Both the position numbers and the translations under genes were made by a program. The notes beneath the pieces are model-generated. The model did no database searches and had not been told where the DNA came from. It saw only the letters and a program-made list of their open reading frames with translations. Of a stretch of DNA of 64,000 bases, positions 38,401 through 46,760 are shown one piece after another. How positions within the stretch are numbered: position 1 is the first letter of the stretch; each line of letters starts with the position of its first letter. Source of the DNA: Melioribacteraceae bacterium (GTDB lineage Bacteria > Bacteroidota > Ignavibacteria > Ignavibacteriales > Melioribacteraceae); the NCBI GenBank assembly GCA_027030245.1, contig JALVFE010000030.1, forward strand, positions 1 through 64,000, in the 5' to 3' direction.

Positions 38401-38597
38401 ATTCAGAGCATTTTATAAAAATTAAATTACAAGACGACGGCATTGGTTTTTCCGAAGGAAGTCATACCAAAGGAAACGGCTTGGGTAATATGCTCGAGCG
38501 GGCTAAAGCAATCGGCGGAAAATTGGAAATTAAATCGGAAAGTGGAAAAGGAACATTAATTATTTTTCAAGGCAAAGTTAAATTACGTATATTCTGA
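35406..38597 (+). CDS. Two-component sensor histidine kinase with Reg_prop propellers and Y_Y_Y domain
   Basis: The 1063-residue protein has an N-terminal signal or anchor (1-25). A large periplasmic double-propeller region (about 30-700) is made of Reg_prop repeats of the form 'I.ED..G.LWIGT.GGGL.R.D'. A Y_Y_Y domain follows (about 735-805, 'YKLEGLEDSWQKV...VRGSNNDGVWN'), then one membrane segment (about 823-846). The kinase module is HisKA_3-like, with the phospho-acceptor His870 in 'DLHDNIGAGLTE', and a HATPase domain. This layout is typical of Bacteroidota sensors that bind polysaccharide-derived or other extracellular ligands. It is paired with the LuxR-type regulator 20 bp downstream. 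Confidence 0.92.
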   Translation: MYVKVHYKIFLVSVWIIIVSNFVHASEKDKYYFRHINYNEGLSQSSVICMMQDSKGYMWFGTSNGLNKYDGYSFTVFIHDPLDSNSISDNGINTIIEDKNGIIWIGTVKGVLNKYDRVKGVFKKFSIANLSDWFNIEDEQLYDYPIILSRNSNSAINSICEDDNGFLWLGTWGKGLVRLNPETGEKKYFYKNEDDENSLLSNRITDIVKDKYGNIWVGTFGGGLHKVNLSEKGDVSFVRFYHSNSQKNSLCDNRITSLYVDSDNNLWVGTFHGGVSFCKIPKKITKAQSIKFTTLSVENGLINDNRVISISEDTEKYLWIGTFGGGLIRINPQNLKSIFFESEDNYLLSDEILSIYTDNSGLVWIGYHLGKGISIIEKGIKKFNFLKKRKIGNGLNNEIVWAVYEDSDSCVWIGTYQGGLNKWDRKNNKFEYFVHNPSGKYSISDNHVRCIVEDKFNTLWIGTYSGGLNRFDKKHKKFYSYKNKTKDFFSLPANQVQVLHIQSDTVLWVGTYGGGLAKTIITPDIKKSLKFETYQHDPAYQFSISGNKVYSILQENDSIMWIGTHGSGLNKFNINKRKFYHYKNKYNDPHSISDNRILVSYAMNDSILLVGTYGGGLNVFNKNTGKFTRYLFSDGLTSDVVYAILEDKLQNLWLSTDNGIFKMNVNNNSFSYFDLHDGVQGKEFNGGSYFKSKSGEMFFGGVNGLNYFFPDSIIINTHVPPIVITEIEVLGQKFNEEMDSLILKHNENFISFKFAAIDYTNPIDNLYEYKLEGLEDSWQKVSSKYRKAVYKDLDPGEYVFRVRGSNNDGVWNKKGTAIYVKILAPFWMQWWFILLVIITIGGTITWIINQRIKNVIALEKLKTKLAADLHDNIGAGLTEISILSELANNEIEKEKLKVSDKIKHISELSRSLVDEMSDTVWVISPKRDSLYDLVVRLKDSYNELLVEKGIKFKINNLNSIKDIKLNIEFKQNLYLILKESINNSIKHSNCSQIILDVDYSEHFIKIKLQDDGIGFSEGSHTKGNGLGNMLERAKAIGGKLEIKSESGKGTLIIFQGKVKLRIF

Positions 38598-38617
38598 TTA
38601 AATAATTTTTTGGTTAT

Positions 38618-39259
38618 ATGAGTATAAACGTAATAGTTGTTGAAGATAATAAAACCATTCGCGAAGGTTTTGCCACGTTAATCAACGGGACCGAAGGGTA
38701 CAAGTGCACGGGCGTTTACTCAAATTGCGAGGATTTTCTTAGCGAACTTCCCCGCAAAGAAGTGGATGTTGTTTTGATGGACATAGGTCTGCCCGGGATG
38801 AACGGTATCGAAGGTGTAAAGGCGGCAAAGGAAATTAAACCCGATCTGGATATTTTGATGCTAACTGTTTACCAAGACAGTAATAAAGTTTTCGAAGCTC
38901 TGTGTGCCGGAGCGTGCGGTTATCTCGTAAAAAAAACTCCGCCAACCAAACTTCTTGAAGCAATTAAGGAAGTTTACAACGGCGGTTCACCGATGAGTCC
39001 CCAAATCGCAAGACTCGTAATTACGGTATTCCAAGAGAATCATGCGGTAAAAAATGGTAATGAAAATTTTGATTTGACCAAGAGGGAAAAGGAAGTGCTT
39101 GTTTTGCTTTCCGAAGGAAACAATTATCAGGAGATCGGAGATACTTTATTTATAAGTGTGGATACCGTAAGACATCATATTAGGAATATTTACAGAAAAT
39201 TACATGTCCACTCCCGTTCCGAAGCGGTTGCTAAAGCCATCAGAAAAGGCCTCATTTAA
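38618..39259 (+). CDS. NarL/LuxR-family response regulator
   Basis: The 213-residue regulator has a receiver domain (1-120) with the phospho-acceptor Asp55 in '[13 protein letters not shown]', the acidic pair in 'VVEDNKT' and Lys in 'YLVKKTPP'. A LuxR-type helix-turn-helix follows (about 145-210, '[35 protein letters not shown]'). It forms an operon with the preceding HisKA_3 sensor, the usual partner type. The targets are unknown. Confidence 0.94.
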   Translation: MSINVIVVEDNKTIREGFATLINGTEGYKCTGVYSNCEDFLSELPRKEVDVVLMDIGLPGMNGIEGVKAAKEIKPDLDILMLTVYQDSNKVFEALCAGACGYLVKKTPPTKLLEAIKEVYNGGSPMSPQIARLVITVFQENHAVKNGNENFDLTKREKEVLVLLSEGNNYQEIGDTLFISVDTVRHHIRNIYRKLHVHSRSEAVAKAIRKGLI

Positions 39260-39263
39260 CTAA

Positions 39264-39283
39264 AACCGCATATTTATGCGGTT
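39264..39283 (+). terminator. Terminator hairpin after response regulator
   Basis: AACCGCATA and TATGCGGTT pair perfectly (9 bp) around TT, followed by AAAAATTTAT. It starts 4 bp after the stop. The T-run is weak. Confidence 0.65.
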
Positions 39284-39428
39284 AAAAATTTATCCCCTAT
39301 CTCTATCTTCACCAAAACCGCATTATTGTGCTGTTGCCTTAAAACGTAAATATGATAATTTAGAAGAAGAGAAAATTAAAATTTTATGTAATTCGTGTTT
39401 CTTAAATTAATTTATACCGGAGGGGAAA

Positions 39429-39689
39429 ATGGAAAGAATAAAAGAAATTGATTTAGAGATAAGAAATCCTTTGGCTGAGTTAATAAGCGATGAAATTTTT
39501 GTGGCATTAAAAAGTCGCGGTTTATTACATGAAAGAACCCTCAGAGATTATACAATTAGAAAAAAATTTAAATTATTGCGTCAGCAAAAAGTTCGCGCCA
39601 GTGATGCGATAGAAGCTTTACAAGCCGAATTTCCTTATTTGGAATTCGATACGATTAGAAAAATAGTATATCAACGAAAAGTGTTTTAA
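39429..39689 (+). CDS. Hypothetical small protein
   Basis: The 86-residue protein starts at an ATG preceded by CCGGAGGGGAAA, a strong ribosome site, which supports a real gene. It is predicted mostly helical, with many charged residues ('LHERTLRDYTIRKKFKLLRQQKVRASDAIEALQAEFPYLEFDTIRKIVYQRK'). The C-terminal half looks like a short helix-turn-helix with a 'DTIRKIVYQRK' recognition-like helix. I do not recognise a named family. Its end overlaps the end of the convergent coiled-coil gene by 4 bp. Confidence 0.65.
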   Translation: MERIKEIDLEIRNPLAELISDEIFVALKSRGLLHERTLRDYTIRKKFKLLRQQKVRASDAIEALQAEFPYLEFDTIRKIVYQRKVF

Positions 39690-41026
39690 GATATTTCTTT
39701 TTCATCTTCTTCGGCAGAGTTTTTTTCACCGTTACCGGAGTTATCAATCTTTACCGTTTCGCTGGATTTTTTCTTCTTTTTGTAAAACAGATAGAACACT
39801 ACAAGAATAATCAATATAACAATTATCGCATATACGTAAATCATTATAGATGTAGCTTGCCCGGTGGTGCTTCCCCATAGTTTCAATTTCTTATCGATTT
39901 CTTCCTTTTGGATTTGGGTGAACATGTTTTCTTTGAATAATACAGGTAACCAATTTTTAGAAATCTCATCGTTCCAAACGGTTTGAAAATAAACGAATTT
40001 TTGATGATTTTCTATTGGTTTGATATCTTCGCCGGGTTTTAAATGTTTATCGATAAATTCAATTGCGGAATGCAAAAATTCATTCCCGTTTTTGAATGGG
40101 GCAAGATTGATATTGTAACTCTTAAAAAGTTCGTCTATCGATCGCCAAAACGTTACAGCAATTGTAGAATCCCAAACTGAAATCAAGCTGTCAACGGTCT
40201 CAATTTGCTGTTTTTCCGCTTCATCAGTTGCATAAATTTTCCCAAGTTTAGGACCGAAATATTCCCAACGTAACTTGAATTTTTTATTTTCCTCTTTTAG
40301 GGAAAGCAAATCTTCGGGCTTAAAAACCCCGGAGTTTAACAAGTCGATATTATCGCTGATTAAAAATTCGATGTTTTCTATAAGATTTGTGCCTTGCACT
40401 TTTGCCGAAATTTCTTTTCTCTCCGCCTCGTTCAATGATTTTAATTTTTGGTCGGTTAAAAAGATATTATCCATAACATCTTTTATCAGGGAATCCCGTG
40501 TTGCTATTCCGTTTCGCAAGGTATTGACCAAATTAACCAACGAGTCAATAGTTTTCGCATCTTTTTCCGGTTTTCGCTTTAACTTTAAAATTCTTGCTAG
40601 AAGTTGCTTGTTTTCGCTTTTTAATTCGGCAATTTGTCTGGTAAGTTTGTCTAATTCTTGAGCTAAGGTTGAAACATCGGTTTTTAATTTGGTTACTTTT
40701 TGTTCGAGCCCCGAAATTTTTGCCAATTTTGTTTCGGCCCGCTCTAATTTGTTATATAATTTTTCAAAAGCGGAATTAAAATCATCGGGATACAACGCTT
40801 TATCTAGCAAATCTTTATTTGATGAGAATTCTTCTTTGAAATGCTCTATTTCGGTGCGGATATTATTCAGCTCATGTAAATTTTTCGCATAGTCTATCGC
40901 AATGTCGAACGACTTGTGTTTCGACTTAAACTCTTGCATGATTTGGTAATCGGATTGAGCGAAAGAATTAGTAAGGAAACCTATCAAAAGTATAAACAAA
41001 GAATTAAAAAAGATTTTATTTCTCAC
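39686..41026 (-). CDS. Coiled-coil membrane protein, hypothetical
   Basis: I start at the GTG at 41026, which is preceded by AAGGAGAGCGAAA and gives a clean signal peptide ending TNSFAQ; an upstream ATG adds 17 residues. The product is ~446 residues: a long coiled coil (about 60-230, 'KLKTDVSTLAQELDKLTRQIAELKSENKQ'), a globular region and one C-terminal membrane helix (about 400-425) with a Lys-rich cytoplasmic tail. No family is recognised. It overlaps the upstream lipoprotein gene by 11 bp, so the two are probably co-translated and act together in the envelope. Confidence 0.72.
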   Translation of the reverse strand: MRNKIFFNSLFILLIGFLTNSFAQSDYQIMQEFKSKHKSFDIAIDYAKNLHELNNIRTEIEHFKEEFSSNKDLLDKALYPDDFNSAFEKLYNKLERAETKLAKISGLEQKVTKLKTDVSTLAQELDKLTRQIAELKSENKQLLARILKLKRKPEKDAKTIDSLVNLVNTLRNGIATRDSLIKDVMDNIFLTDQKLKSLNEAERKEISAKVQGTNLIENIEFLISDNIDLLNSGVFKPEDLLSLKEENKKFKLRWEYFGPKLGKIYATDEAEKQQIETVDSLISVWDSTIAVTFWRSIDELFKSYNINLAPFKNGNEFLHSAIEFIDKHLKPGEDIKPIENHQKFVYFQTVWNDEISKNWLPVLFKENMFTQIQKEEIDKKLKLWGSTTGQATSIMIYVYAIIVILIILVVFYLFYKKKKKSSETVKIDNSGNGEKNSAEEDEKEIS

Positions 41027-41483
41027 TTTCGCTCTCCTTAATTCCGTAACTGTTAATAAAATGAAGATGCTTATCACCGTCTAAAAGTTCGATGTAAGGT
41101 TTTCTTTGATTAAAAGCTGGCAGCTCCAAACCGGCTTCTGAAATAAAAATTTTGTTTATCAAAACCAAACGACCGTCGTCCGCATTAAATACATATACAT
41201 TCTTGAAAGTCGGTGCAATCAAATAATAATAACCTTTTGTACCTCTAATAATCCGTACGGTTTCCATTTGCAGATCGGTAGTATCTTGTTTCTCGGCTTG
41301 AAAGAGCGGTTTTACATTAAGGGAAAATGAGTACCGGTTTTCTTGAATCATACCGTTTTCGTCAATAGTTAAAACTGATTCAATCGGCCAGGCAAAATCG
41401 GCCGGTTCTAAAACTACCGAAGCACAACCCGAAAAAATAATTGTGGTAATAAATAACAATAGTACAAATTTGACGAATCTCAT
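41016..41483 (-). CDS. Hypothetical lipoprotein
   Basis: The 155-residue protein has a lipobox (IIFSGCAS, Cys near residue 20), then a compact mostly beta-strand region ('ADFAWPIESVLTIDENGMIQENRYSFSLNVKPLF ...', 'GYYYLIAPTFKNVYVFNADDGRLVL'). No known domain is recognised. Its stop lies inside the start region of the coiled-coil gene downstream, suggesting a stable two-protein unit. Position and signal support a real gene. Confidence 0.72.
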   Translation of the reverse strand: MRFVKFVLLLFITTIIFSGCASVVLEPADFAWPIESVLTIDENGMIQENRYSFSLNVKPLFQAEKQDTTDLQMETVRIIRGTKGYYYLIAPTFKNVYVFNADDGRLVLINKIFISEAGLELPAFNQRKPYIELLDGDKHLHFINSYGIKESESEK

Positions 41484-41665
41484 TTTTTCTCCCGAGATTT
41501 TAGATTTATGTTATATTAATATAAACAAAAAAGAAATTATATCGAAAATGTAAGATAGGTGAAAATTTTATGCGTAAAGATTCGAATTTTATGTGACGAA
41601 AAAATACCTTGAATTACATTATAATAAATGTTAATTTGTTATTAGTTTAATTAATCCGGTTTAAT

Positions 41666-42400
41666 TTGTCTGATTCTAATAATATATCAAAATCAAGCAC
41701 AAGTCTCTCGGAGCTGAACTCTGTCTTTTTGGATAATATGAGTCATGAGCTCCGTACGCCGGTAACCGTAATTTTGGGGTACGCAAGTATTCTATACGAA
41801 GAATTACAAGACCCCGATCTCAAAGAAATGGCGGAGATAATTTTAAAAAGCAGCAATCGTTTAACCGACGCATTGAATCTGATACTTGACCAGGCAGACA
41901 TAGAAACACATCGCTTGAAAATTAATTTCGAACCTAAAAATGTTGCCGAACTGGTGAGAAAAAACGTAAAAATTTTTGAACATGAAATTGAAGCAAAGGG
42001 TTTGGAATTGGAAACAGACATTGAATCTGATGAAATTATTGCCGAAACGGACGAAAGAATGTTTAACCGGATTGTTAACAATTTGGTGCAAAATGCGGTT
42101 AAATTTACCAAAAGCGGAAAGATTACGGTAAGGCTAAAGAAAATCAGCGAAAGAGAAACGGATAAAATTTTGTTGGAGGTAATTGATACCGGCATCGGAA
42201 TTCCTCTCGAATATAAAAATTTAATATTTGAAGCATTTAGGCAAATTAGTGAAGGTATGAATCGGAAATATCAGGGTGTGGGTTTGGGCCTTTCCGTTAC
42301 AAAAAATTTTGTAGAATTACTCGGCGGAAATATCAGCGTTGAAAGTGAAGAGGGAAAAGGTTCGCATTTTAAAGTTAAGTTACCTGTTTCGCATCAATAA
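41666..42400 (+). CDS. Sensor-less histidine kinase
   Basis: The 244-residue protein contains only a HisKA dimerisation domain with phospho-acceptor His27 in 'DNMSHELRTPVTVI' and a HATPase_c domain with 'NLVQNAVKFT', 'DTGIGIP' and 'GVGLGLSVTKNFVELLGG'. Translation probably starts at the TTG at 41666; the only in-frame ATG (residue 25) would remove part of HisKA. With no sensing domain or membrane segment, it must be controlled by another protein. No response regulator is adjacent. Its 3' end overlaps the convergent ABC ATPase gene by 26 bp. Confidence 0.85.
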   Translation: MSDSNNISKSSTSLSELNSVFLDNMSHELRTPVTVILGYASILYEELQDPDLKEMAEIILKSSNRLTDALNLILDQADIETHRLKINFEPKNVAELVRKNVKIFEHEIEAKGLELETDIESDEIIAETDERMFNRIVNNLVQNAVKFTKSGKITVRLKKISERETDKILLEVIDTGIGIPLEYKNLIFEAFRQISEGMNRKYQGVGLGLSVTKNFVELLGGNISVESEEGKGSHFKVKLPVSHQ

Positions 42401-43289
42401 ATAATAAAGGGTTGTTGCAGTATACCGTTCTGTCTCCATATTCTTTCTTTCCGACAATCGAATAACAATTCTCTGATTTCACTCGGCAAAAATTAACATA
42501 AGGGCAAGCCGCTTCCTTTGTATTAATATCATTTGCGGGATGAAAAATTTCGGTTTGATCGATATTATACTCGGCAGCTTTAAGCAAAAATTCGGTATAA
42601 GGATGTTTCGGGTGTTCGAAAATCTTTTTAGCATTTCCGGTTTCGGAAATTTTCCCTCCGTAAAGAACAAGTAAATTTTCCACAAATAATTTTAATATAT
42701 CAATCTCGTGCGAAACGCAAATAATTGTCATACCGAATTTCTTGTTTATATTTTTAAAAATTTCAACAAAATTTAATTTCGATACGGGGTCTTGTGCAGA
42801 AAACGGTTCATCGCAAATCAATATTTGAGGTTTAACCAAAAGTAACTTGGCAAGCGCCACCCGCTGTCTTTCTCCGCCGCTAAGTTCTATGCCTCTCCGG
42901 GAAAGTAAATTTTGTCCGAGGGAAAGGATTTCAAATATTTCGTTAATTTTTTTATCGTTTTTTGTTACGTCTTTTAACTGGTTTTTAATTTTTCTTACCG
43001 GATTAATCAACTCTTCGCTGTTTTGAAAGAGAAGTTGAATTTTACTTATTCCATTTTCTTTTATTTGAAACGGATACTTTATTTCGCCGTTTTCGGGTTC
43101 ATAAATTTTAGCGAGCAATTTAATTAGAGTGGTTTTACCGCTGCCGGATTCCCCGGTAATACCGAACAAAGTATTTGACGGTATGGAGAACGAAATATTC
43201 TCCATTATTCTTTTCGGCTTCTCTGTCGAAAGGATTTTTTTATCCGAAACCGAATATGAAATATTTTCAACAATTACCGCTTTATTCAA
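42375..43289 (-). CDS. Peptide ABC transporter ATP-binding protein (OppF/DppF-like)
   Basis: The 304-residue ATPase has Walker A 'GESGSGKTTL', signature 'LSGGERQRVALAKLL', Walker B 'ILICDEPFSAQD' and H-loop 'CVSHE'. A C-terminal oligopeptide-transporter extension contains 'AACPYVNFCRVKSENCYSI', the Cys-rich segment that can hold an iron-sulfur cluster in OppD/OppF proteins. It is two bases after the companion ATPase gene. Together with the divergent binding-protein and permease genes it would make a complete oligopeptide or dipeptide importer. Confidence 0.88.
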   Translation of the reverse strand: MNKAVIVENISYSVSDKKILSTEKPKRIMENISFSIPSNTLFGITGESGSGKTTLIKLLAKIYEPENGEIKYPFQIKENGISKIQLLFQNSEELINPVRKIKNQLKDVTKNDKKINEIFEILSLGQNLLSRRGIELSGGERQRVALAKLLLVKPQILICDEPFSAQDPVSKLNFVEIFKNINKKFGMTIICVSHEIDILKLFVENLLVLYGGKISETGNAKKIFEHPKHPYTEFLLKAAEYNIDQTEIFHPANDINTKEAACPYVNFCRVKSENCYSIVGKKEYGDRTVYCNNPLLFIDAKQVT

Positions 43290-43291
43290 AA

Positions 43292-44023
43292 TTAATACCG
43301 TAGTTTTATTAATAAGTTGTTATCTGACGAATAATTTTCAACTGGCTCGAAATCCGTTAAGACACCATTTTTAAGTGTTGCGGCATAGTCCGCCGTACGC
43401 AAACCGAATTTTAAGTCTTGGGTCACAATTAGAAAAATCGTCTTTTTATACTGACTGAGTTCTTTAAGTTTTAATTTTAATAAATTTGAAATCGAAACAT
43501 CCAGAGCTGAGGTCGGTTCATCGAACAAAATTAATTTTACACCGGAGAGCAAGGCAAGAATGATGCTTAGTCTTTGAGCCATACCGCCGCTTAATTCGTA
43601 TGGAAATAAAGTCCGTATTTTAGCATAATCCGGCATTTTAAAATATTCCAATAATTTGTTGATTTCCGTATCATCTTTCCGGATTTCATTGAAATAATAA
43701 TCTACTTTTTTCAACGGATCGAAACTTGTAATGGCATCTTGAAAAACAAATCTGATATTGTATTTTCTGAATTTCCTCAATTCTGCCGCATTTAACTCTG
43801 AAACGTCGGTTCCGCCTAAATAAATATTTCCATTAAGCGAATAAAATCTTTTATCCAAACTTCCGATGATTGATTTAAGGAGTGTGGTTTTCCCGCTTCC
43901 ATTTAAACCGAATATCGAATAGATGTTTCCGGGACATAATTCAAAATCGATATTACGGAGTATCTTTTTAGTCGTTCCGTTTTTGGAAAGAGTAAGATTG
44001 TCGATATTTACTTTTAATGTCAT
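43292..44023 (-). CDS. Peptide ABC transporter ATP-binding protein (OppD/DppD-like)
   Basis: The 243-residue ATPase has Walker A 'GLNGSGKTTL', signature 'LSGGMAQRLSIILALL', Walker B 'LILFDEPTSALD' and a Q-loop 'VFQDAITSFDP'. It is shorter than classical OppD (~330) because the C-terminal Cys-rich extension is absent. It is the first gene of the minus-strand pair and is read divergently from the substrate-binding protein across 102 bp, a natural shared control region. Confidence 0.86.
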   Translation of the reverse strand: MTLKVNIDNLTLSKNGTTKKILRNIDFELCPGNIYSIFGLNGSGKTTLLKSIIGSLDKRFYSLNGNIYLGGTDVSELNAAELRKFRKYNIRFVFQDAITSFDPLKKVDYYFNEIRKDDTEINKLLEYFKMPDYAKIRTLFPYELSGGMAQRLSIILALLSGVKLILFDEPTSALDVSISNLLKLKLKELSQYKKTIFLIVTQDLKFGLRTADYAATLKNGVLTDFEPVENYSSDNNLLIKLRY

Positions 44024-44125
44024 CCGGATAAATTAATTCGGTTTGTAGCTGTTTTTTTATAAATTATAAAAATTATTAATTTCGAATATACAATTAAATT
44101 AAAAAATCATTCGGGATTTCATAAA

Positions 44126-45775
44126 ATGAAAATAAAAAATTACCTATCAATTATTATCTTAATTTTTTTGCTCTTCTTTAGCTGTAGCAAAAACACTGAA
44201 AGAAAGAAAAGAGTTGTTATTGGAATTCCGGCTGATATAGAAACGCTGAATCCGCTTTACACAATGAATATAAATGAAGGCAGAATTTCCGAATTGATTT
44301 ATTTGGGGCTTGTCGGTCATAAATGGGATGAGAACGAAGGGAATGTAAGCTCTTATCCATTGATTGCGAAAACACTAAAATGGAATACAAAACATAATGC
44401 GCTTGAAGTAAAATTAAAGGATGATGTGGTTTGGAGCGACGGGGAAAAATTAACAACCGAAGATGTGGTTTTCTCTTTCGATGTTTACTCCGATCCGGAA
44501 GTGCAAAGCCGTTTCTTCGATATGTTCGACAATTATTATTTGAAATCGGACAAACAAATAGATTTGGAAAAGTCATTCGAAGTTATTTCGAAGGATTCTT
44601 TAATTATACATTTCCGTACGTCTGCCGCAAATTTATTCGATGTTGATATGCCGCTTCTTCCAAAACATAAATTCGAAGGATTGAAAAGGAGTGAGTACAA
44701 TACTTCTCAGCTTAATTTCCAGCCCGTCGGAACAGGTCCGTATAAATTAAAAAATTGGTTACGTAACGAAAAAATTGTTCTTGAAAAGAATAAGTCATCA
44801 TTTCTGGCTAACAAAGAAATGATTGATAATTTAATATTTAAAGTGGTACCGGATTATAATTCCAGGTTGATACAATTAAAAAAGGGGGATATAGATTTTA
44901 CCGATGACGTGCGACCGGAAGATTTGGTGGATTTAAAAAAATCGGAAAATCTCGAAACCGTAATAATCAAAGGGCGTACGTACGATTATATAGGATGGAG
45001 CAACATCGATCAAAAGTTATGGAACGATAAAAAGATTGTCCGTCCCCACAAACTCTTCGGAAATCCGGTGATAAGAAAAGCTCTTACAATGGCAATTGAC
45101 AGAAAACTGATAATTGATGAATTCCTGAACGGAGCCGCCGATTTGGCTGTTGGTCCGGTTTCACCCATATTTAAGAATTTCATAGACAGTGAAATAAAAC
45201 CGTTGCCTTACAATCCGGTTAAAGCGAAAGAAATATTAAACGGGGAAGGGTGGAAAGACACAAATGGCAACGGCACGTTGGATAAAAACGGCAACGAATT
45301 CGAATTCGTATTAAACATTCCGGGGAACAATCCACGGAGAAAATATTCGGCAAACATTATTAAAGAAAACTTAAAGCAGATTGGAATCGATGTTACTGTT
45401 CAACCTCAGGAGCCGAATATATTTTTCAATAATATGTTTGGTAAAAAACTTGAAGCATGGATTGCCGGTTGGGTTGTTCCGATTCCGATAGATTTAAAAC
45501 CTTATTGGCATTCCGATTTGGAAAAATACTTTGCCAATTGTTCAGGATATCAAAACAAAAAAGTTGATGAACTTCTCGAAAAACTTGAAACGGGACCGGA
45601 TGAAAAAACGCAAGCGTCAATTTATAAGCAAATTCAACGGTTGATTCACAAAGATCAGCCGGTTACTTTTCTTTTTTGGATAAATAACATTACAGCATAT
45701 AACAAAAAAATTAAAAATATCGCAATAGATCCGCTCGGTTCGGTGCAAAGGTGCTGGGAATGGAGATTGGATTGA
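44126..45775 (+). CDS. Peptide ABC transporter substrate-binding lipoprotein (SBP_bac_5)
   Basis: The 549-residue protein has a lipobox (LLFFSCSK, Cys near residue 20) and the family-5 extracellular solute-binding fold: 'IETLNPLYTMNINEGRISELIYLGL', 'VWSDGEKLTTEDVVFSFDVYSDPE', 'PVGTGPYKLKNWLRNEKIVLEKN' and 'NPVIRKALTMAIDRKLIIDEFLNG'. It would deliver oligopeptides, dipeptides or nickel-type ligands to the permease; peptides are most likely. It is 4 bp upstream of the first permease gene and starts a run of five tightly coupled genes ending in a kinase and a sigma-54 activator. Confidence 0.9.
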   Translation: MKIKNYLSIIILIFLLFFSCSKNTERKKRVVIGIPADIETLNPLYTMNINEGRISELIYLGLVGHKWDENEGNVSSYPLIAKTLKWNTKHNALEVKLKDDVVWSDGEKLTTEDVVFSFDVYSDPEVQSRFFDMFDNYYLKSDKQIDLEKSFEVISKDSLIIHFRTSAANLFDVDMPLLPKHKFEGLKRSEYNTSQLNFQPVGTGPYKLKNWLRNEKIVLEKNKSSFLANKEMIDNLIFKVVPDYNSRLIQLKKGDIDFTDDVRPEDLVDLKKSENLETVIIKGRTYDYIGWSNIDQKLWNDKKIVRPHKLFGNPVIRKALTMAIDRKLIIDEFLNGAADLAVGPVSPIFKNFIDSEIKPLPYNPVKAKEILNGEGWKDTNGNGTLDKNGNEFEFVLNIPGNNPRRKYSANIIKENLKQIGIDVTVQPQEPNIFFNNMFGKKLEAWIAGWVVPIPIDLKPYWHSDLEKYFANCSGYQNKKVDELLEKLETGPDEKTQASIYKQIQRLIHKDQPVTFLFWINNITAYNKKIKNIAIDPLGSVQRCWEWRLD

Positions 45776-45779
45776 TAAC

Positions 45780-46760
45780 ATGAAACGGGGACTACTCAAT
45801 ATTTTGATTAAAAGAATTTTCACTTCGCTTGTATTACTGATTCTTTTAACGGTATTTTTGTTTTTCCTATTGCGAATTTCCCCGGGCGATCCGGCACAAA
45901 AATTCGTATCGCCTTTGTTAAGCCATTCCCTAGCCGAAAAAGTAAGAGCTTCGTTTGGTCTGAATAAACCGTTAACCGAACAATTTATAATTTTTATCAA
46001 AAATTTACTGAGCGGTAATTTCGGAATTTCTTATCAATACCGGATGCCGGTTCTCGACGTCATTTTTTCTTTTCTGCCGTTCACTTTGATTTTGGCGTCG
46101 CTCAGTTTTTTAATTCAAACCGGATTCGGTTTCTACCTTTCTTACATTACTTTCAGGAAAAACGGCGGAATACTCGATAAATTGCTTTCTAAAATTTCAC
46201 TTGTTGTTTATTCGGTGCCGTCATTTGTTTTGGCTTTGCTTCTCATTTATGTTTTTTCCGTTTGGCTGAATATTCTTCCGTCTGCAGACTTGCGTTCGGT
46301 CGATTTCGAGGATTTAAATTTTGCGGGAAAATTTTTCGATTACGTACTTCACCTTTTGTTACCGGTATTATCTTTATCGATTCCGGGAGTAATTATTTAT
46401 TACAAATATTTACGGGAAAATATGGATTCGGAAAACGGTAAGAATTATATAGCATTCCTTAGAAGTAACGGATACGACGAAAACACGGTAATTTGGAAAC
46501 ATATAATTCCGAATGCAATAAATCCGGTTATATCCGTAGCGGGAATCGAACTGGGAATTTTACTTAGCGGCGCACTTATTACCGAAGTAATATTTAATTT
46601 ACCGGGAATGGGTAGGTTGACAATCAACGCAATTTTGAACAGGGACTTTCCATTGATTATCGGTTGTACTTTTGTCTCCGGAGTTTTGATAATCCTTGTT
46701 AATTTTTTTGCGGATTTGATAAAATATAAAATCGATAAAAGAATGGTCGAAGGTATTTGA
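45780..46760 (+). CDS. Peptide ABC transporter permease (OppB/DppB-like)
   Basis: The 326-residue inner-membrane protein has six predicted helices. It shows the OppB-type N-terminus ('LRISPGDPAQKFVSP...LAEKVRASFGLNKPLTEQF') and the EAA-type loop 'FLRSNGYDENTVIWKHIIPNAINPV'. It lies 4 bp after the binding protein gene and overlaps the second permease gene by four bases (ATGA). Confidence 0.9.
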   Translation: MKRGLLNILIKRIFTSLVLLILLTVFLFFLLRISPGDPAQKFVSPLLSHSLAEKVRASFGLNKPLTEQFIIFIKNLLSGNFGISYQYRMPVLDVIFSFLPFTLILASLSFLIQTGFGFYLSYITFRKNGGILDKLLSKISLVVYSVPSFVLALLLIYVFSVWLNILPSADLRSVDFEDLNFAGKFFDYVLHLLLPVLSLSIPGVIIYYKYLRENMDSENGKNYIAFLRSNGYDENTVIWKHIIPNAINPVISVAGIELGILLSGALITEVIFNLPGMGRLTINAILNRDFPLIIGCTFVSGVLIILVNFFADLIKYKIDKRMVEGI

